Origin: Arthrobacter sp. AZCC_0090
GTDB lineage: Bacteria > Actinomycetota > Actinomycetes > Actinomycetales > Micrococcaceae
Assembly: GCF_014207375.1 (NCBI RefSeq)
Contig: NZ_JACHEE010000003.1
Location: 62,001-126,000 of the forward strand
Length of the DNA: 64,000 bases
Direction of reading: 5' to 3'
This document shows positions 17,023-24,997 of the stretch, in pieces; positions within the stretch are counted from its first letter, which is position 1, and each line of letters starts with the position of its first letter. A program made the translations under genes and the position numbers. The notes below the pieces were generated by a model that was not told the origin of the DNA, searched no databases, and saw only the letters and a program-made list of their open reading frames with translations.

Positions 17023-18530
17023 TGGGTGCTGCAGCAACGGTCGCCCGCACCGCGCTCACAGCGTGGACGCGAGAGACGGCGGGACAGCTTCGGCTCTCCG
17101 TAACTGCGATCAGGGCTTTCACCTTGACTGCGGTTGCCACCGCCTTGGCCTTCGGTACGATGCTGGCTTTGATGATTGGGGGAACGGAAGGAACACAACG
17201 GATCACGCTCGCCCCGGGATCGCTTTCCTTCATGCTGGGCGGCTCATTCCTGACGATCGCGTTTCTCACCGCTTTGTTCTCGATACTCGGCCCGTCCCGG
17301 AGCTCCCTCGCGACTGTGCTGGAGATGCTCCCGGTTTCTCGGCGGGCTGTCTTCGCAGGGCTGCAGATCCCTGTACTGGCTTTGTCTTACATTTTGGCTT
17401 TCAGTCTCTGCATCCCTTCACTCGCCGCGCTTTGGCGCAGCAGTGTTGACTGGTGGGCCGCTGCTGTCGCGTCAATTCTTCTTGTCGTCTTCCTTGCCTC
17501 CACTCAGCTGCTGGTCTTGGCCCTGTTCCGAACCCTTGGTTACGGTTACAGACGTTGGCTTCGGCTACCGCGCTACTATGCCTTGACCTTCGCCGGGGTC
17601 TCTTGTTTCATCATCAGCACACTGCTCGTCTGGACTGATGTCCTGCCGCTGCCGGAAAGCATGGCCGATGCGGTCGAAGGTCCGCGCAACTTAGCAATGC
17701 ACCGTGTCTGGGGCCGCGCACTGGCACCGTTGTGGACCGGCGCCCCTGCTCCGTGGCTAGACATCGCGACGGGCGCGGCGTGGCTGGCGATTCCCCTGGG
17801 TCTGATGTTCCTTGTGGCCCGAGTGGACATCGACAACCAAGAGGACGTGACGCTCCGGCTGTTCGCCAACATCCCGCTTCCCCGGAACAGGATGCTGGCT
17901 GCCGCGTACGTCGACGGGATGCAGCTATTGCGCAGCCATCAGTTCACGGTGCTGGTACTCCTGCTGGTGATCGGGCTAGTCGGTGTCATTGCGTTATCCG
18001 GCCACCCTGAGTTCGGATTCCTCGCAGCGGCAATAGCACCAAGCTTGGCTGTGGCCCCTTGTGTCGTCGGCATGCAATCCTACGGGCTGACAAGCAGGAC
18101 CCATTGGGTCCAACGTCATCTCACTGGACGCGCAACTGCCTGGGTTGCCCCCAAACTCATTGCCTGCGCAATGATCTCGTTGGCGATTGGCGTTGTCTTC
18201 GCGGGGTCGCTGTTCGCTGCGGGTCTCCTGACCGCGGATCACTGGCCCCGACTTATCCCTGATGCCATTCTGGCCTGGGTCTCGGCCATGATTGGCGGAG
18301 TGCTGGTGCCTTTCAGCCGCGAGCAGCCATTGGCCAGCGGTGCCACTGGCTTCACGGTTTTCCTGCTTTACGGTGCGTCATCTTCAGCAGCACGCTGGAC
18401 GGGGACGGAACTTGGGAAGCTATTTGGCGATGTCCGCTATCTCGGCGAGGTCCTATCCAGCTCGGTCTTGGCTGCCCTCCTCGCCGGGGTCCTTGGTTTG
18501 GTCGTGGTCCGTGTTTCCAAAAGTGGTTGA
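17022..18530 (+). CDS. ABC-2-type permease, large membrane protein
   Basis: A 502-residue protein with about 12 predicted membrane segments, such as TAVATALAFGTMLALMIGG, FLTIAFLTALFSILG, VASILLVVFLASTQLLVLALF and LVLLLVIGLVGVIAL. Charged loops include LGPSRSSLATVLEMLPVSRR, typical of ABC-2 exporter permeases that face the ATPase. It starts with a GTG sharing one base with the upstream stop codon. The 3' end overlaps the predicted start of the metalloprotease by 20 bp. The exported substrate is unknown; the adjacent small peptide is the obvious candidate. Confidence 0.8.
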   Translation: MGAAATVARTALTAWTRETAGQLRLSVTAIRAFTLTAVATALAFGTMLALMIGGTEGTQRITLAPGSLSFMLGGSFLTIAFLTALFSILGPSRSSLATVLEMLPVSRRAVFAGLQIPVLALSYILAFSLCIPSLAALWRSSVDWWAAAVASILLVVFLASTQLLVLALFRTLGYGYRRWLRLPRYYALTFAGVSCFIISTLLVWTDVLPLPESMADAVEGPRNLAMHRVWGRALAPLWTGAPAPWLDIATGAAWLAIPLGLMFLVARVDIDNQEDVTLRLFANIPLPRNRMLAAAYVDGMQLLRSHQFTVLVLLLVIGLVGVIALSGHPEFGFLAAAIAPSLAVAPCVVGMQSYGLTSRTHWVQRHLTGRATAWVAPKLIACAMISLAIGVVFAGSLFAAGLLTADHWPRLIPDAILAWVSAMIGGVLVPFSREQPLASGATGFTVFLLYGASSSAARWTGTELGKLFGDVRYLGEVLSSSVLAALLAGVLGLVVVRVSKSG

Positions 18531-19308
18531 CGGCGCAGCCAGACGGACCGAGCTTCATCCGATCGACGGTGTTGTTCTGCAGAATGGGAAGTGGAACTTC
18601 ACTCCGCTGGGGATGTCCATCCCCGCCCCGCCGCAGTTCCTCACCCGGGAGAGCAGCCCCGAAGCCTTGATAGTCGCGCGCGAGTCCCTCGACTCCGGGC
18701 TGGCGTCAGCGCGACACGTTGGACACCGTGGTCTCCTGAACAAATTGCTGCATCCTGATTCACTGCCCGCTACTGAGTCGGACGCTGTGCTGCCCGGCAT
18801 GGCGCGTTCCCAGACCCAGGTTCTGGCGATGATGCTCAGAACCCTGGGGTGGCCCGTTGCCTTCAGCGCTGCAACTTGGTGGGTCATGGAGGCCGTTGGC
18901 CTGCGTATCTTTGCGTTGCTCAGCTCGTTGGCCTTCCTCATCTTGGTCTCCCTGATCCTGCACGAACTAGGACACCTCGGGGTCTTCAGGCTCTTCGCAC
19001 CGTCGGGGCCGGCTCTGTTCACCGCCCGTTCAGGGAGGTTCCGGCTCGTCAGGTGCGGCCTGCCGAAGCATCAGGACCTTGCCGTCACCTTTGCTGGTCC
19101 CGTCGCTCCGTTCCTCCTGCCCGGGTTGCTCTTTCCTTTCCAGGTTTGGCTGCCCCTCCTGTTTTGGACTTCATTGGTGGTGGCTGGATCGCATCTTGCT
19201 TTGCTGCTTCGCAATGACGGCGACGGCGGGATGCTCCGCATGGCCTTGAGGCAAGATCGAAACGGACCCAACTCTCAATCGGCGGCCCCGCACCCTGACG
19301 CTCGTTGA
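18511..19308 (+). CDS. M50-like (site-2-protease type) membrane metalloprotease
   Basis: A 265-residue protein. An N-terminal soluble region of ~100 residues precedes membrane helices. HELGH lies at residues 151-155, at the end of a hydrophobic helix (FALLSSLAFLILVSLILHELGH), as in intramembrane M50 proteases. A second motif, RNDGDGG at about 234-240 at the end of another helix, is placed like the Asp-bearing motif of that family. GTG 18511 is my start choice (GTG 18523 is an alternative); the longer frame from 18292 overlaps the permease too far. Position as last gene after a membrane peptide and an ABC exporter suggests cleavage of that peptide. This is inference. Confidence 0.72.
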   Translation: MFPKVVDGAARRTELHPIDGVVLQNGKWNFTPLGMSIPAPPQFLTRESSPEALIVARESLDSGLASARHVGHRGLLNKLLHPDSLPATESDAVLPGMARSQTQVLAMMLRTLGWPVAFSAATWWVMEAVGLRIFALLSSLAFLILVSLILHELGHLGVFRLFAPSGPALFTARSGRFRLVRCGLPKHQDLAVTFAGPVAPFLLPGLLFPFQVWLPLLFWTSLVVAGSHLALLLRNDGDGGMLRMALRQDRNGPNSQSAAPHPDAR

Positions 19309-19511
19309 AGTGTTCACAGCGGACTGAAACGTCCAACTGAACTAAGCCATCCTGCCCTACCTTTTCGCGAGCGTCCACAGAGCTTTCGTTGCTCCACGTA
19401 CTGCCGCAAGATGCTCGCAAACTAGATTGACAGTCAAGCTGTCGAAGGACGAAACTTGGGCCGAATGGCCCGTTCATCCTGACGGAAATGGCATGCCTGA
19501 GGAGGTCCCTG

Positions 19512-19883
19512 ATGATCAATGCAACGATGGTTGTGGCGACAATTCCGGTCACGGATCTGGAGCGAGCGAAGGAATTTTACGGCGGCATCCTAGGGCTGAC
19601 CTTCCTCTGGGAAACTCCGGTAGGCGTCCGGTACCGTTGCGGGTCCATCAGTGAGATCTCTGTGTTCAAGCGTCCGCCTACAGCAACCGAGCACACCCTG
19701 GCACACTTCGAAGTGGGCGACATCGAGGCCGTGGTACAGGACCTGGCCGCCAAGGGCGTCGAGTTCCTCGACTATGCAGAGGGTCCCCTTGCCACGACAG
19801 GGCACATCGCCCAGCTCGGCCCCGCACGCGGCGCTTGGTTCCGCGATCCCGACGGGAACACCCTCGGCATTCGCGAGGGCTAG
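19512..19883 (+). CDS. VOC (glyoxalase/bleomycin-resistance fold) family protein
   Basis: A 123-residue protein with the beta-alpha-beta-beta-beta fold of vicinal oxygen chelate proteins. It begins MVVATIPVTDLERAKEFYGGILGL and ends AWFRDPDGNTLGIREG, the usual terminal metal-site region. ATG 19512 has GGAGG six bases upstream (19501-19505), better than the longer frame from 19488. It stands alone between the ABC-protease operon and etfBA. The substrate cannot be told from sequence. Confidence 0.86.
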   Translation: MINATMVVATIPVTDLERAKEFYGGILGLTFLWETPVGVRYRCGSISEISVFKRPPTATEHTLAHFEVGDIEAVVQDLAAKGVEFLDYAEGPLATTGHIAQLGPARGAWFRDPDGNTLGIREG

Positions 19884-19965
19884 ATCGATCCCTACGAAAT
19901 CCGGATACCCGCCGGGGCCGCTTCGTCATGCCCGGCGCGGAAATCTTAGCTCGCAGAATAATCAA

Positions 19966-20024
19966 TAGGAGTTCCAAGCATTCTTCCCGTCGCTCCATGG
20001 TAAATACTAGGAGTTCCTAGTATT
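19966..20024. promoter_or_regulatory. Palindromic operator pair upstream of the first etfBA
   Basis: A perfect inverted repeat covers 20003-20024: arm AATACTAGGA, two-base centre GT, arm TCCTAGTATT. Its core TAGGAGTTCC (20008-20017) recurs at 19966-19975, exactly 42 bases upstream, with similar flanks (ATTC on the 3' side). The pair lies 44-100 bases before the etfB start. The symmetry and spacing (four helical turns) fit a dimeric repressor such as a TetR-family regulator of acyl-CoA metabolism. The regulator is not in this window. Confidence 0.62.
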
Positions 20025-20067
20025 CTCGATTCCAAGCGTCAGCCATTTGCATCGAGGGAGCTGTTGA

Positions 20068-20835
20068 ATGAAGATCGTCGTGCTCGTCAAACAAGTGCCG
20101 GATACGGCGGAAGAGCGGAAGCTCGAGCTCGCTACGGGCCAGCTCGACCGTGAAGCCGGCGACAACGTGATTGACGAAATCAACGAGCGCGCCCTCGAAT
20201 CAGCGTTGCGGATCAAGGACGCCAACAAGGGCACTGAAGTCGTGGCAATGACCATGGGACCTGACGATGCCGCCCAGGCCCTGCGCAAGGCCCTTTCCAT
20301 GGGAGCGGATTCAGGTGTGCACATCCTGGATGATTCCCTGAACGGCGCGGATACGCACCGCACCGCCGCGACCCTGGCAGCGGCTTTGCGGGCTACGGGT
20401 TTTGACGTGGTGCTGGCCGGCAACGAATCCACGGATGGCCGCGCCGGCGTCGTGCCCGCCATGGTGGCCGAATACCTCAGGCTGCCTCTTTTGGGATCAT
20501 TGATCTCCGCAGACGTCACCGATGACGCGGTACGCGGCGTCCGCCAGGGCGAGGGCGGAACACTCAACGTCCATGCCGGGCTGCCGGCCATCCTCACGGT
20601 GACTGAACGCTTCCCCGAGGCCCGGTTTCCCAACTTCAAGGGCATCCTGACGGCCAAGCGCAAACCCGTCACCACCTTGTCCGTCGCCGAGCTCGACATC
20701 CCGGCAAGTAGGAGCCGCACCGTCGTGGTCTCCACCGCTGAACGCGCACCCCGGGCAGCAGGCCGGAAACTCATTGATGACGGGTCCGCAGCCAGCGAAC
20801 TGGCTGAGTTCCTCGTTGCGAATCGCTTGGTCTGA
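20068..20835 (+). CDS. etfB: Electron transfer flavoprotein beta subunit, first copy
   Basis: The beta subunit of ETF binds AMP and, with EtfA, carries electrons from acyl-CoA and other flavin dehydrogenases. The protein is 255 residues and begins MKIVVLVKQVPDT, the canonical EtfB start. The signature region VAMTMGPDDAAQALRKALSMGAD and the conserved FPEARFPNFKGILTAKRKPV are present. GAGGGAG precedes the ATG at a usable distance. EtfA follows 13 bases later. A second, different etfBA pair lies at 29250-31019, so this is a paralogous copy, linked here to its own acyl-CoA dehydrogenase. Confidence 0.94.
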   Translation: MKIVVLVKQVPDTAEERKLELATGQLDREAGDNVIDEINERALESALRIKDANKGTEVVAMTMGPDDAAQALRKALSMGADSGVHILDDSLNGADTHRTAATLAAALRATGFDVVLAGNESTDGRAGVVPAMVAEYLRLPLLGSLISADVTDDAVRGVRQGEGGTLNVHAGLPAILTVTERFPEARFPNFKGILTAKRKPVTTLSVAELDIPASRSRTVVVSTAERAPRAAGRKLIDDGSAASELAEFLVANRLV

Positions 20836-20848
20836 GGGAGGAAAAGAA

Positions 20849-21820
20849 ATGTCGGACGTCTTGGCACTCATCGAAATTTCCCACCGCGGCGAGATTGCCG
20901 CGTCCGCCAGGGGACTGTTGGCTGCCGCTGCCAGGCTGGGCTCGCCGGTCGCCGTCGTGGTCTCGTCGGAGCCTCTGGCGGACGACGACGTCGCGCGCCT
21001 GGGTGAGCTGGGCGCGGCAAGGATCTACTCGGCTGTGACTGCTGCCGCGAGCACTGTCTTGGTGGCCCCTGCAGTGGATGCGCTGAGCGCGGCCGCCGAG
21101 GCCTATGAGCCGGCCGCGGTGCTCACCACGAACACGGCGGATGGCCGCGAAGCCGCCGCCCGGCTCGCTGTGCGAACGGGTGGCAGTGTGCTCGCCGACG
21201 TCGTGCAGGTGCGTAACGACAACGGAACCGTCGTTGCCCAGCATTCAGTCTTCGGCGGGGCGTACACCGTTGAGTCCACGGTGGACGGTGGGCTGCCCAT
21301 CCTCACCATTCGACAGGGTGCGATCGAGGGCCAGGCTCCGGCAGCCACTGCGGACGTCAGCACTGCGTCCCTGGAAGCCCCCACCGCGGCTGCCGCTGTT
21401 ATTGAACGGTTCAACGACGACCCCATGGTCTCCGCCCGGCCCGAGCTTCGCAGTGCAGCCACGGTGGTCTCAGGCGGTCGGGGCCTGGGCTCGTCCGAGA
21501 ATTTTGTCTTGGTTGAACAATTGGCCGACGTTCTGGGTGCGGCGATCGGTGCGTCACGTGCCGCCGTCGACGCGGGGTACGTTGCCCAGACGGCCCAGGT
21601 AGGCCAGACCGGCGTCAGCGTGTCCCCGCAGCTATACATCGCATTGGGAATTTCCGGAGCCATCCAGCACCGGGCCGGCATGCAGACAGCCAAGACCATC
21701 GTGGCTATCAACAAAGACGAAGACGCCCCGATTTTCGACGTGGCCGACTTCGGAATCGTGGGCGATATTTTCACGGTGGTTCCCAAACTGATCGAGGCCG
21801 TCAAAGCCCGATCCAACTGA
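20849..21820 (+). CDS. etfA: Electron transfer flavoprotein alpha subunit, first copy
   Basis: The FAD-binding subunit of ETF, 323 residues. The C-terminal FAD domain shows VVSGGRGLGSSENF, IGASRAAVDAGYV, QVGQTGVSVSPQLYIALGISGAIQHRAGM and IVAINKDEDAPIFDVADFGIVGD, all standard for EtfA. ATG 20849 has a strong GGGAGGAAA ribosome binding site; the open frame beginning at 20774 overlaps etfB and is not used. It forms an operon with etfB. The cytochrome-b-like gene and acyl-CoA dehydrogenase follow on the same strand. Confidence 0.94.
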   Translation: MSDVLALIEISHRGEIAASARGLLAAAARLGSPVAVVVSSEPLADDDVARLGELGAARIYSAVTAAASTVLVAPAVDALSAAAEAYEPAAVLTTNTADGREAAARLAVRTGGSVLADVVQVRNDNGTVVAQHSVFGGAYTVESTVDGGLPILTIRQGAIEGQAPAATADVSTASLEAPTAAAAVIERFNDDPMVSARPELRSAATVVSGGRGLGSSENFVLVEQLADVLGAAIGASRAAVDAGYVAQTAQVGQTGVSVSPQLYIALGISGAIQHRAGMQTAKTIVAINKDEDAPIFDVADFGIVGDIFTVVPKLIEAVKARSN

Positions 21821-21910
21821 CGGCGTAACAGGCTTTGGCCGCTTCAACCAAAAGCCTGTTAGCTTGATGCGTCCGTGATTGCAAAGTTCTTCCGAGAGGT
21901 GTCTGAGAAG

Positions 21911-22843
21911 ATGTCCACCCCCGCGAAAAAGTCGACAGCAGCCAAAAGCAAGTGGTCCCAACCCCTCTGGGTGGTTCCCGGTGTGCTGGTTGTACTTTTG
22001 CTCATTGTCTTGTTGGCCAAATGGTTGACCGGTCTGTCGGGTGTGCAGTCGTTCTTGCATGACTATCCGGGTGCTTCCAGCCTCCCCGAGAGTGCACCCG
22101 TAGGGTTCCCGGCTTGGCTCGGGTGGCAGCACTTCCTGAACGTCTTCTTCATGGTGCTCATCGTCCGTTCAGGTTGGCAGGTCCGCACAGCCAAGCGGCC
22201 TCCGGCCCAATGGACCCGCAACAACACAGGATTCATCCGGACCAAGAACGCGCCAACCAAGATCAGCCTGGACCTCTGGTTCCACCTGACGCTGGATGCA
22301 CTGTGGGTGCTGAACGGCATCGTCTTCATCATCGTGATTTTTGCCACCGGGCAATGGATGCGGATCATCCCGACGAGTTGGGACGTGTTCCCGAACGCGA
22401 TTTCCGCGGCCCTCCAGTACGCGTCCCTGAACTGGCCCACCGAAGACGGCTGGGTCAATTACAACGCCCTGCAGTTATTGACCTACTTCGTCACAGTCTT
22501 CATCGCGGCCCCGCTGGCCATCATCACCGGCCTTCGCACGTCGTCGGCATGGTCGAAGAAGGCCGGCACCGTGAACAAGATCTATCCCATCGAGCTGGCC
22601 CGTGCGGTGCATTTCCCCGTGATGGTGTACTTCGTGCTCTTCACCATCGTTCACGTCACCTTGGTGCTCGCCACCGGGGCGCTGCGCAACCTGAACCACA
22701 TGTACGGCAGCAGCGACGACATCAACTGGGTTGGTTTCGGCATATTCGCCGTGTCCCTCCTGGTGATTGTGGGGGCATGGTTCCTCGCGAGACCGTTGTT
22801 CCTTCGCCCTGTCGCCTCCCTCATGGGGAAAGTCAGCAAATAA
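21911..22843 (+). CDS. Cytochrome b/b6-like membrane protein
   Basis: A 310-residue polytopic protein with about five membrane helices. His residues that could ligate haem lie in helices: WQHFLNVFFMVL, WFHLTLDALWVLNGIVFI, RAVHFPVMVYFVLF and TIVHVTLVLATG. This matches the cytochrome b561/b6 N-terminal type. ATG 21911 is my start (Lys/Ala-rich cytoplasmic N-terminus); GTG 21875 in the same frame is possible. Located between etfBA and an acyl-CoA dehydrogenase, it could connect ETF-derived electrons to the membrane. That is inference; no ETF:quinone oxidoreductase is seen here. Confidence 0.82.
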   Translation: MSTPAKKSTAAKSKWSQPLWVVPGVLVVLLLIVLLAKWLTGLSGVQSFLHDYPGASSLPESAPVGFPAWLGWQHFLNVFFMVLIVRSGWQVRTAKRPPAQWTRNNTGFIRTKNAPTKISLDLWFHLTLDALWVLNGIVFIIVIFATGQWMRIIPTSWDVFPNAISAALQYASLNWPTEDGWVNYNALQLLTYFVTVFIAAPLAIITGLRTSSAWSKKAGTVNKIYPIELARAVHFPVMVYFVLFTIVHVTLVLATGALRNLNHMYGSSDDINWVGFGIFAVSLLVIVGAWFLARPLFLRPVASLMGKVSK

Positions 22844-22895
22844 ACCGCAACGGATAGCTAGAAAAAGACCGGACAACCCGGGAAAAGGAGTGCCA

Positions 22896-24032
22896 ATGTT
22901 CGAGCTCACAGAGGACCAGCAAGCGGTGGTGGAGATGGTGCGCGACTTCGCCACAACGGCCATTGCCCCGCACGCCGCCGAGTGGGACGAGACCAAGCAC
23001 TTCCCCGTGGATGTCCTGAAGGAAGCCGGCACGCTCGGCATGGGCGGCATCTATGTCCGGGAAGAGTTCGGCGGCTCAGGGCTCACCCGCACGGATGCTG
23101 CCCTGATCTTTGAGGAATTATCCAAGGCCGACCCCACCATCGCGGCGTACATCTCCATCCACAACATGGTGGTCTGGATGATCGACGCTTTCGGCAACGA
23201 TGAGCAGCGGGCCCGGTGGGTGCCGCAGCTTGCGTCCATGGAGGCCCTGGGCAGCTATTGCCTCACCGAGCCGGGAGCGGGCTCCGACGCTGCCGCACTG
23301 AGCACCAAAGCAGTGCTCGACGGCGACAGCTACGTTCTTAATGGAACCAAACAGTTCATTTCGGGAGCCGGCGTTTCCAGCATCTATGTGGTCATGGCGC
23401 GGACTGCGGACACGGGCAGCCAGGGCATCACCGCAATCGTGGTGCCTGCGGAAGCGCCGGGCCTGTCCTTCGGCCCGAACGAAAAGAAAATGGGGTGGAA
23501 TGCCCAGCCCACACGACAGGTCATCTTCGAAGATGTCCGGGTCCCCGTGGCCAACCGTCTCGGCGAGGAAGGCAGCGGGTTCGGCATCGCCATGAAGGGC
23601 CTCAACGGCGGCCGGGTCAATATGGGCGCCTGTTCCGTGGGAGGCGGCCAAGCGGCGCTGGACAAGTCCATCGCCTACCTCAAGTCCCGCTCGGCTTTTG
23701 GCGGGCCGCTCATCAACCAGCAGTCCCTGCTGTTTGATATCGCCGACATGGATACGGAACTCGAAACCGCCAGGACGTTGATCCTCCGGGCGGCTGATGC
23801 CTTGGACCGCGGCGCCCCGGACACCGTGAGGTTGTGCGCGATGGCCAAGCGCGTCGCCACTGATGCCGGTTTCAACGTGGCAAACAAGGCCATCCAGCTG
23901 CATGGGGGCTACGGATACTTGTCCGAGTACGGCCTGGAGAAGATCGCCAGGGACCTGCGCGTCCACCAGATCCTGGAAGGCAGCAATGAAATCATGCGGC
24001 TGATCGTCGGGCGGCTTGCCGTGGGGGCCTAA
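22896..24032 (+). CDS. Acyl-CoA dehydrogenase family protein
   Basis: A 378-residue FAD enzyme that oxidises acyl-CoA to enoyl-CoA and passes electrons to ETF. The signatures are YCLTEPGAGSDAAALSTKA near residue 120 and the C-terminal QLHGGYGYLSEYGLEKIARDLRVHQILEGSNEIMRLIVGRL. The catalytic-base region lies in the last of these (short-chain/isobutyryl-CoA type, Glu in the QILEGSNE neighbourhood or Glu of YLSEYGLEK). ATG 22896 follows AAAGGAG. It is 52 bp after the cytochrome gene. Short branched-chain specificity is possible but not provable from sequence. Confidence 0.92.
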   Translation: MFELTEDQQAVVEMVRDFATTAIAPHAAEWDETKHFPVDVLKEAGTLGMGGIYVREEFGGSGLTRTDAALIFEELSKADPTIAAYISIHNMVVWMIDAFGNDEQRARWVPQLASMEALGSYCLTEPGAGSDAAALSTKAVLDGDSYVLNGTKQFISGAGVSSIYVVMARTADTGSQGITAIVVPAEAPGLSFGPNEKKMGWNAQPTRQVIFEDVRVPVANRLGEEGSGFGIAMKGLNGGRVNMGACSVGGGQAALDKSIAYLKSRSAFGGPLINQQSLLFDIADMDTELETARTLILRAADALDRGAPDTVRLCAMAKRVATDAGFNVANKAIQLHGGYGYLSEYGLEKIARDLRVHQILEGSNEIMRLIVGRLAVGA

Positions 24033-24048
24033 AGCATGCCGCAAGCAC

Positions 24049-24098
24049 GAATGGCCGGACCTCTCGGTGAGCAGTTCACGGGAGAGGTCCGGCCATTC
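24049..24098. terminator. Bidirectional terminator between acyl-CoA dehydrogenase and pspA
   Basis: A perfect 17-bp stem (24049-24065 with 24082-24098; arm GAATGGCCGGACCTCTC) with a 16-base loop lies in the 77-bp gap between the converging genes. TTCTTTT on the + side serves the acyl-CoA dehydrogenase. Confidence 0.85.
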
Positions 24099-24109
24099 TT
24101 TTGGTGGGA

Positions 24110-24898
24110 TCAGAGCTTGTCGAAGTCGGCTTCGTCCACAGTGTCATCCTCCGAAGCGGTAGCGCCTGCGCCGATCGCGGCCTTCGAGCTGCCGGACTTC
24201 AAGGCCGCCAGGCGAGCCTCGATTTCCGTCTGCTCACCCAGGTCCTCAAGCTGGTTGAACTGTGCGTCCAGGCTGGAAGCGGCAAGCTCCTGCTGGCCGA
24301 GTACCTTGGCCTCTTCGCGGCGGATCTTCTCCTCGAAGCGGCCAACTTCGCTGGTGGGATCCATGATGTCGATGCTCTTGAGGGCATCGTGCACCTGCGT
24401 CTGCGCAGCAACCGTCTTGGAGCGGGCAACCAGTTCATTGCGCTTGCTGGTGAGTTCGTTAAGCTTGCCCTTCATCTGGTCCAGCCCGCTCTTGAGCTTG
24501 TCCACAACCTCCGACTGGGAAGCGATATTGGGCTCGGCGGACTTCGCCTCGTTCTCGGCCGACATCTGGCGCTGGATGGCCACCTTGGCAAGGTTGTCGA
24601 ACTTCACGGCGTCGGCGGCGTTTCCGGTAGCCCGGTACTCGTCCGCCTTGCGGGAGGCGGCAAGGGCTTTGTTGCCCCAGTCCTGGGCGTTCTTGACGTC
24701 CTCGTTGTAGTCGGCCTGGAGCATGCGGAGATTGCCGATGGTCTGGGCTACGGCGGACTCGGCCTCGGCGATGTTGTTCGAGTAGTCGCGGACCATCTGG
24801 TCCAGCATCTTCTGCGGGTCCTCAGCTTGGTCGAGCAAGGCATTGATGTTCGCCTTGGCGAGCTGTGCGATCCGCCCGAAAATGGACTGCTTAACCAT
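24110..24898 (-). CDS. pspA: PspA/IM30 family membrane-stress protein
   Basis: A 262-residue, mostly helical protein. It begins MVKQSIFGRIAQLAKANINALLDQAEDPQKMLDQMVRDY, the diagnostic PspA N-terminal helix, followed by long coiled coils (for example SEVVDKLKSGLDQMKGKLNELTSKRNELVARSKTV). PspA proteins assemble on the inner face of the membrane and protect it. The C-terminus is a short acidic tail. It is downstream of and co-directional with the TPM-domain gene. The 99-bp spacer holds two short dyads (24920-24934 and 24966-24983) that might separate expression. Confidence 0.93.
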   Translation of the reverse strand: MVKQSIFGRIAQLAKANINALLDQAEDPQKMLDQMVRDYSNNIAEAESAVAQTIGNLRMLQADYNEDVKNAQDWGNKALAASRKADEYRATGNAADAVKFDNLAKVAIQRQMSAENEAKSAEPNIASQSEVVDKLKSGLDQMKGKLNELTSKRNELVARSKTVAAQTQVHDALKSIDIMDPTSEVGRFEEKIRREEAKVLGQQELAASSLDAQFNQLEDLGEQTEIEARLAALKSGSSKAAIGAGATASEDDTVDEADFDKL

Positions 24899-24997
24899 GG
24901 TGTTGCCTTTCGTCCTGCTCAGTGGTGCCCACTGAATCCAGTGATCAGTTCTTGTACCGCTCTACGTGGGGACCGGCCCCCACCTAGTCTTTGGGAG

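Noticed and set aside
18292..18510. Longer N-terminus for the M50-like protease
   Set aside because: It would overlap the permease by 239 bp in another frame and gives a Trp/Cys/Ser-rich sequence unlike a protein start.
15221..19511. Integrative element using the tRNA-fMet 3' end as attachment site
   Set aside because: I found no integrase and no repeat of the tRNA 3' end downstream as far as 19.5 kb.
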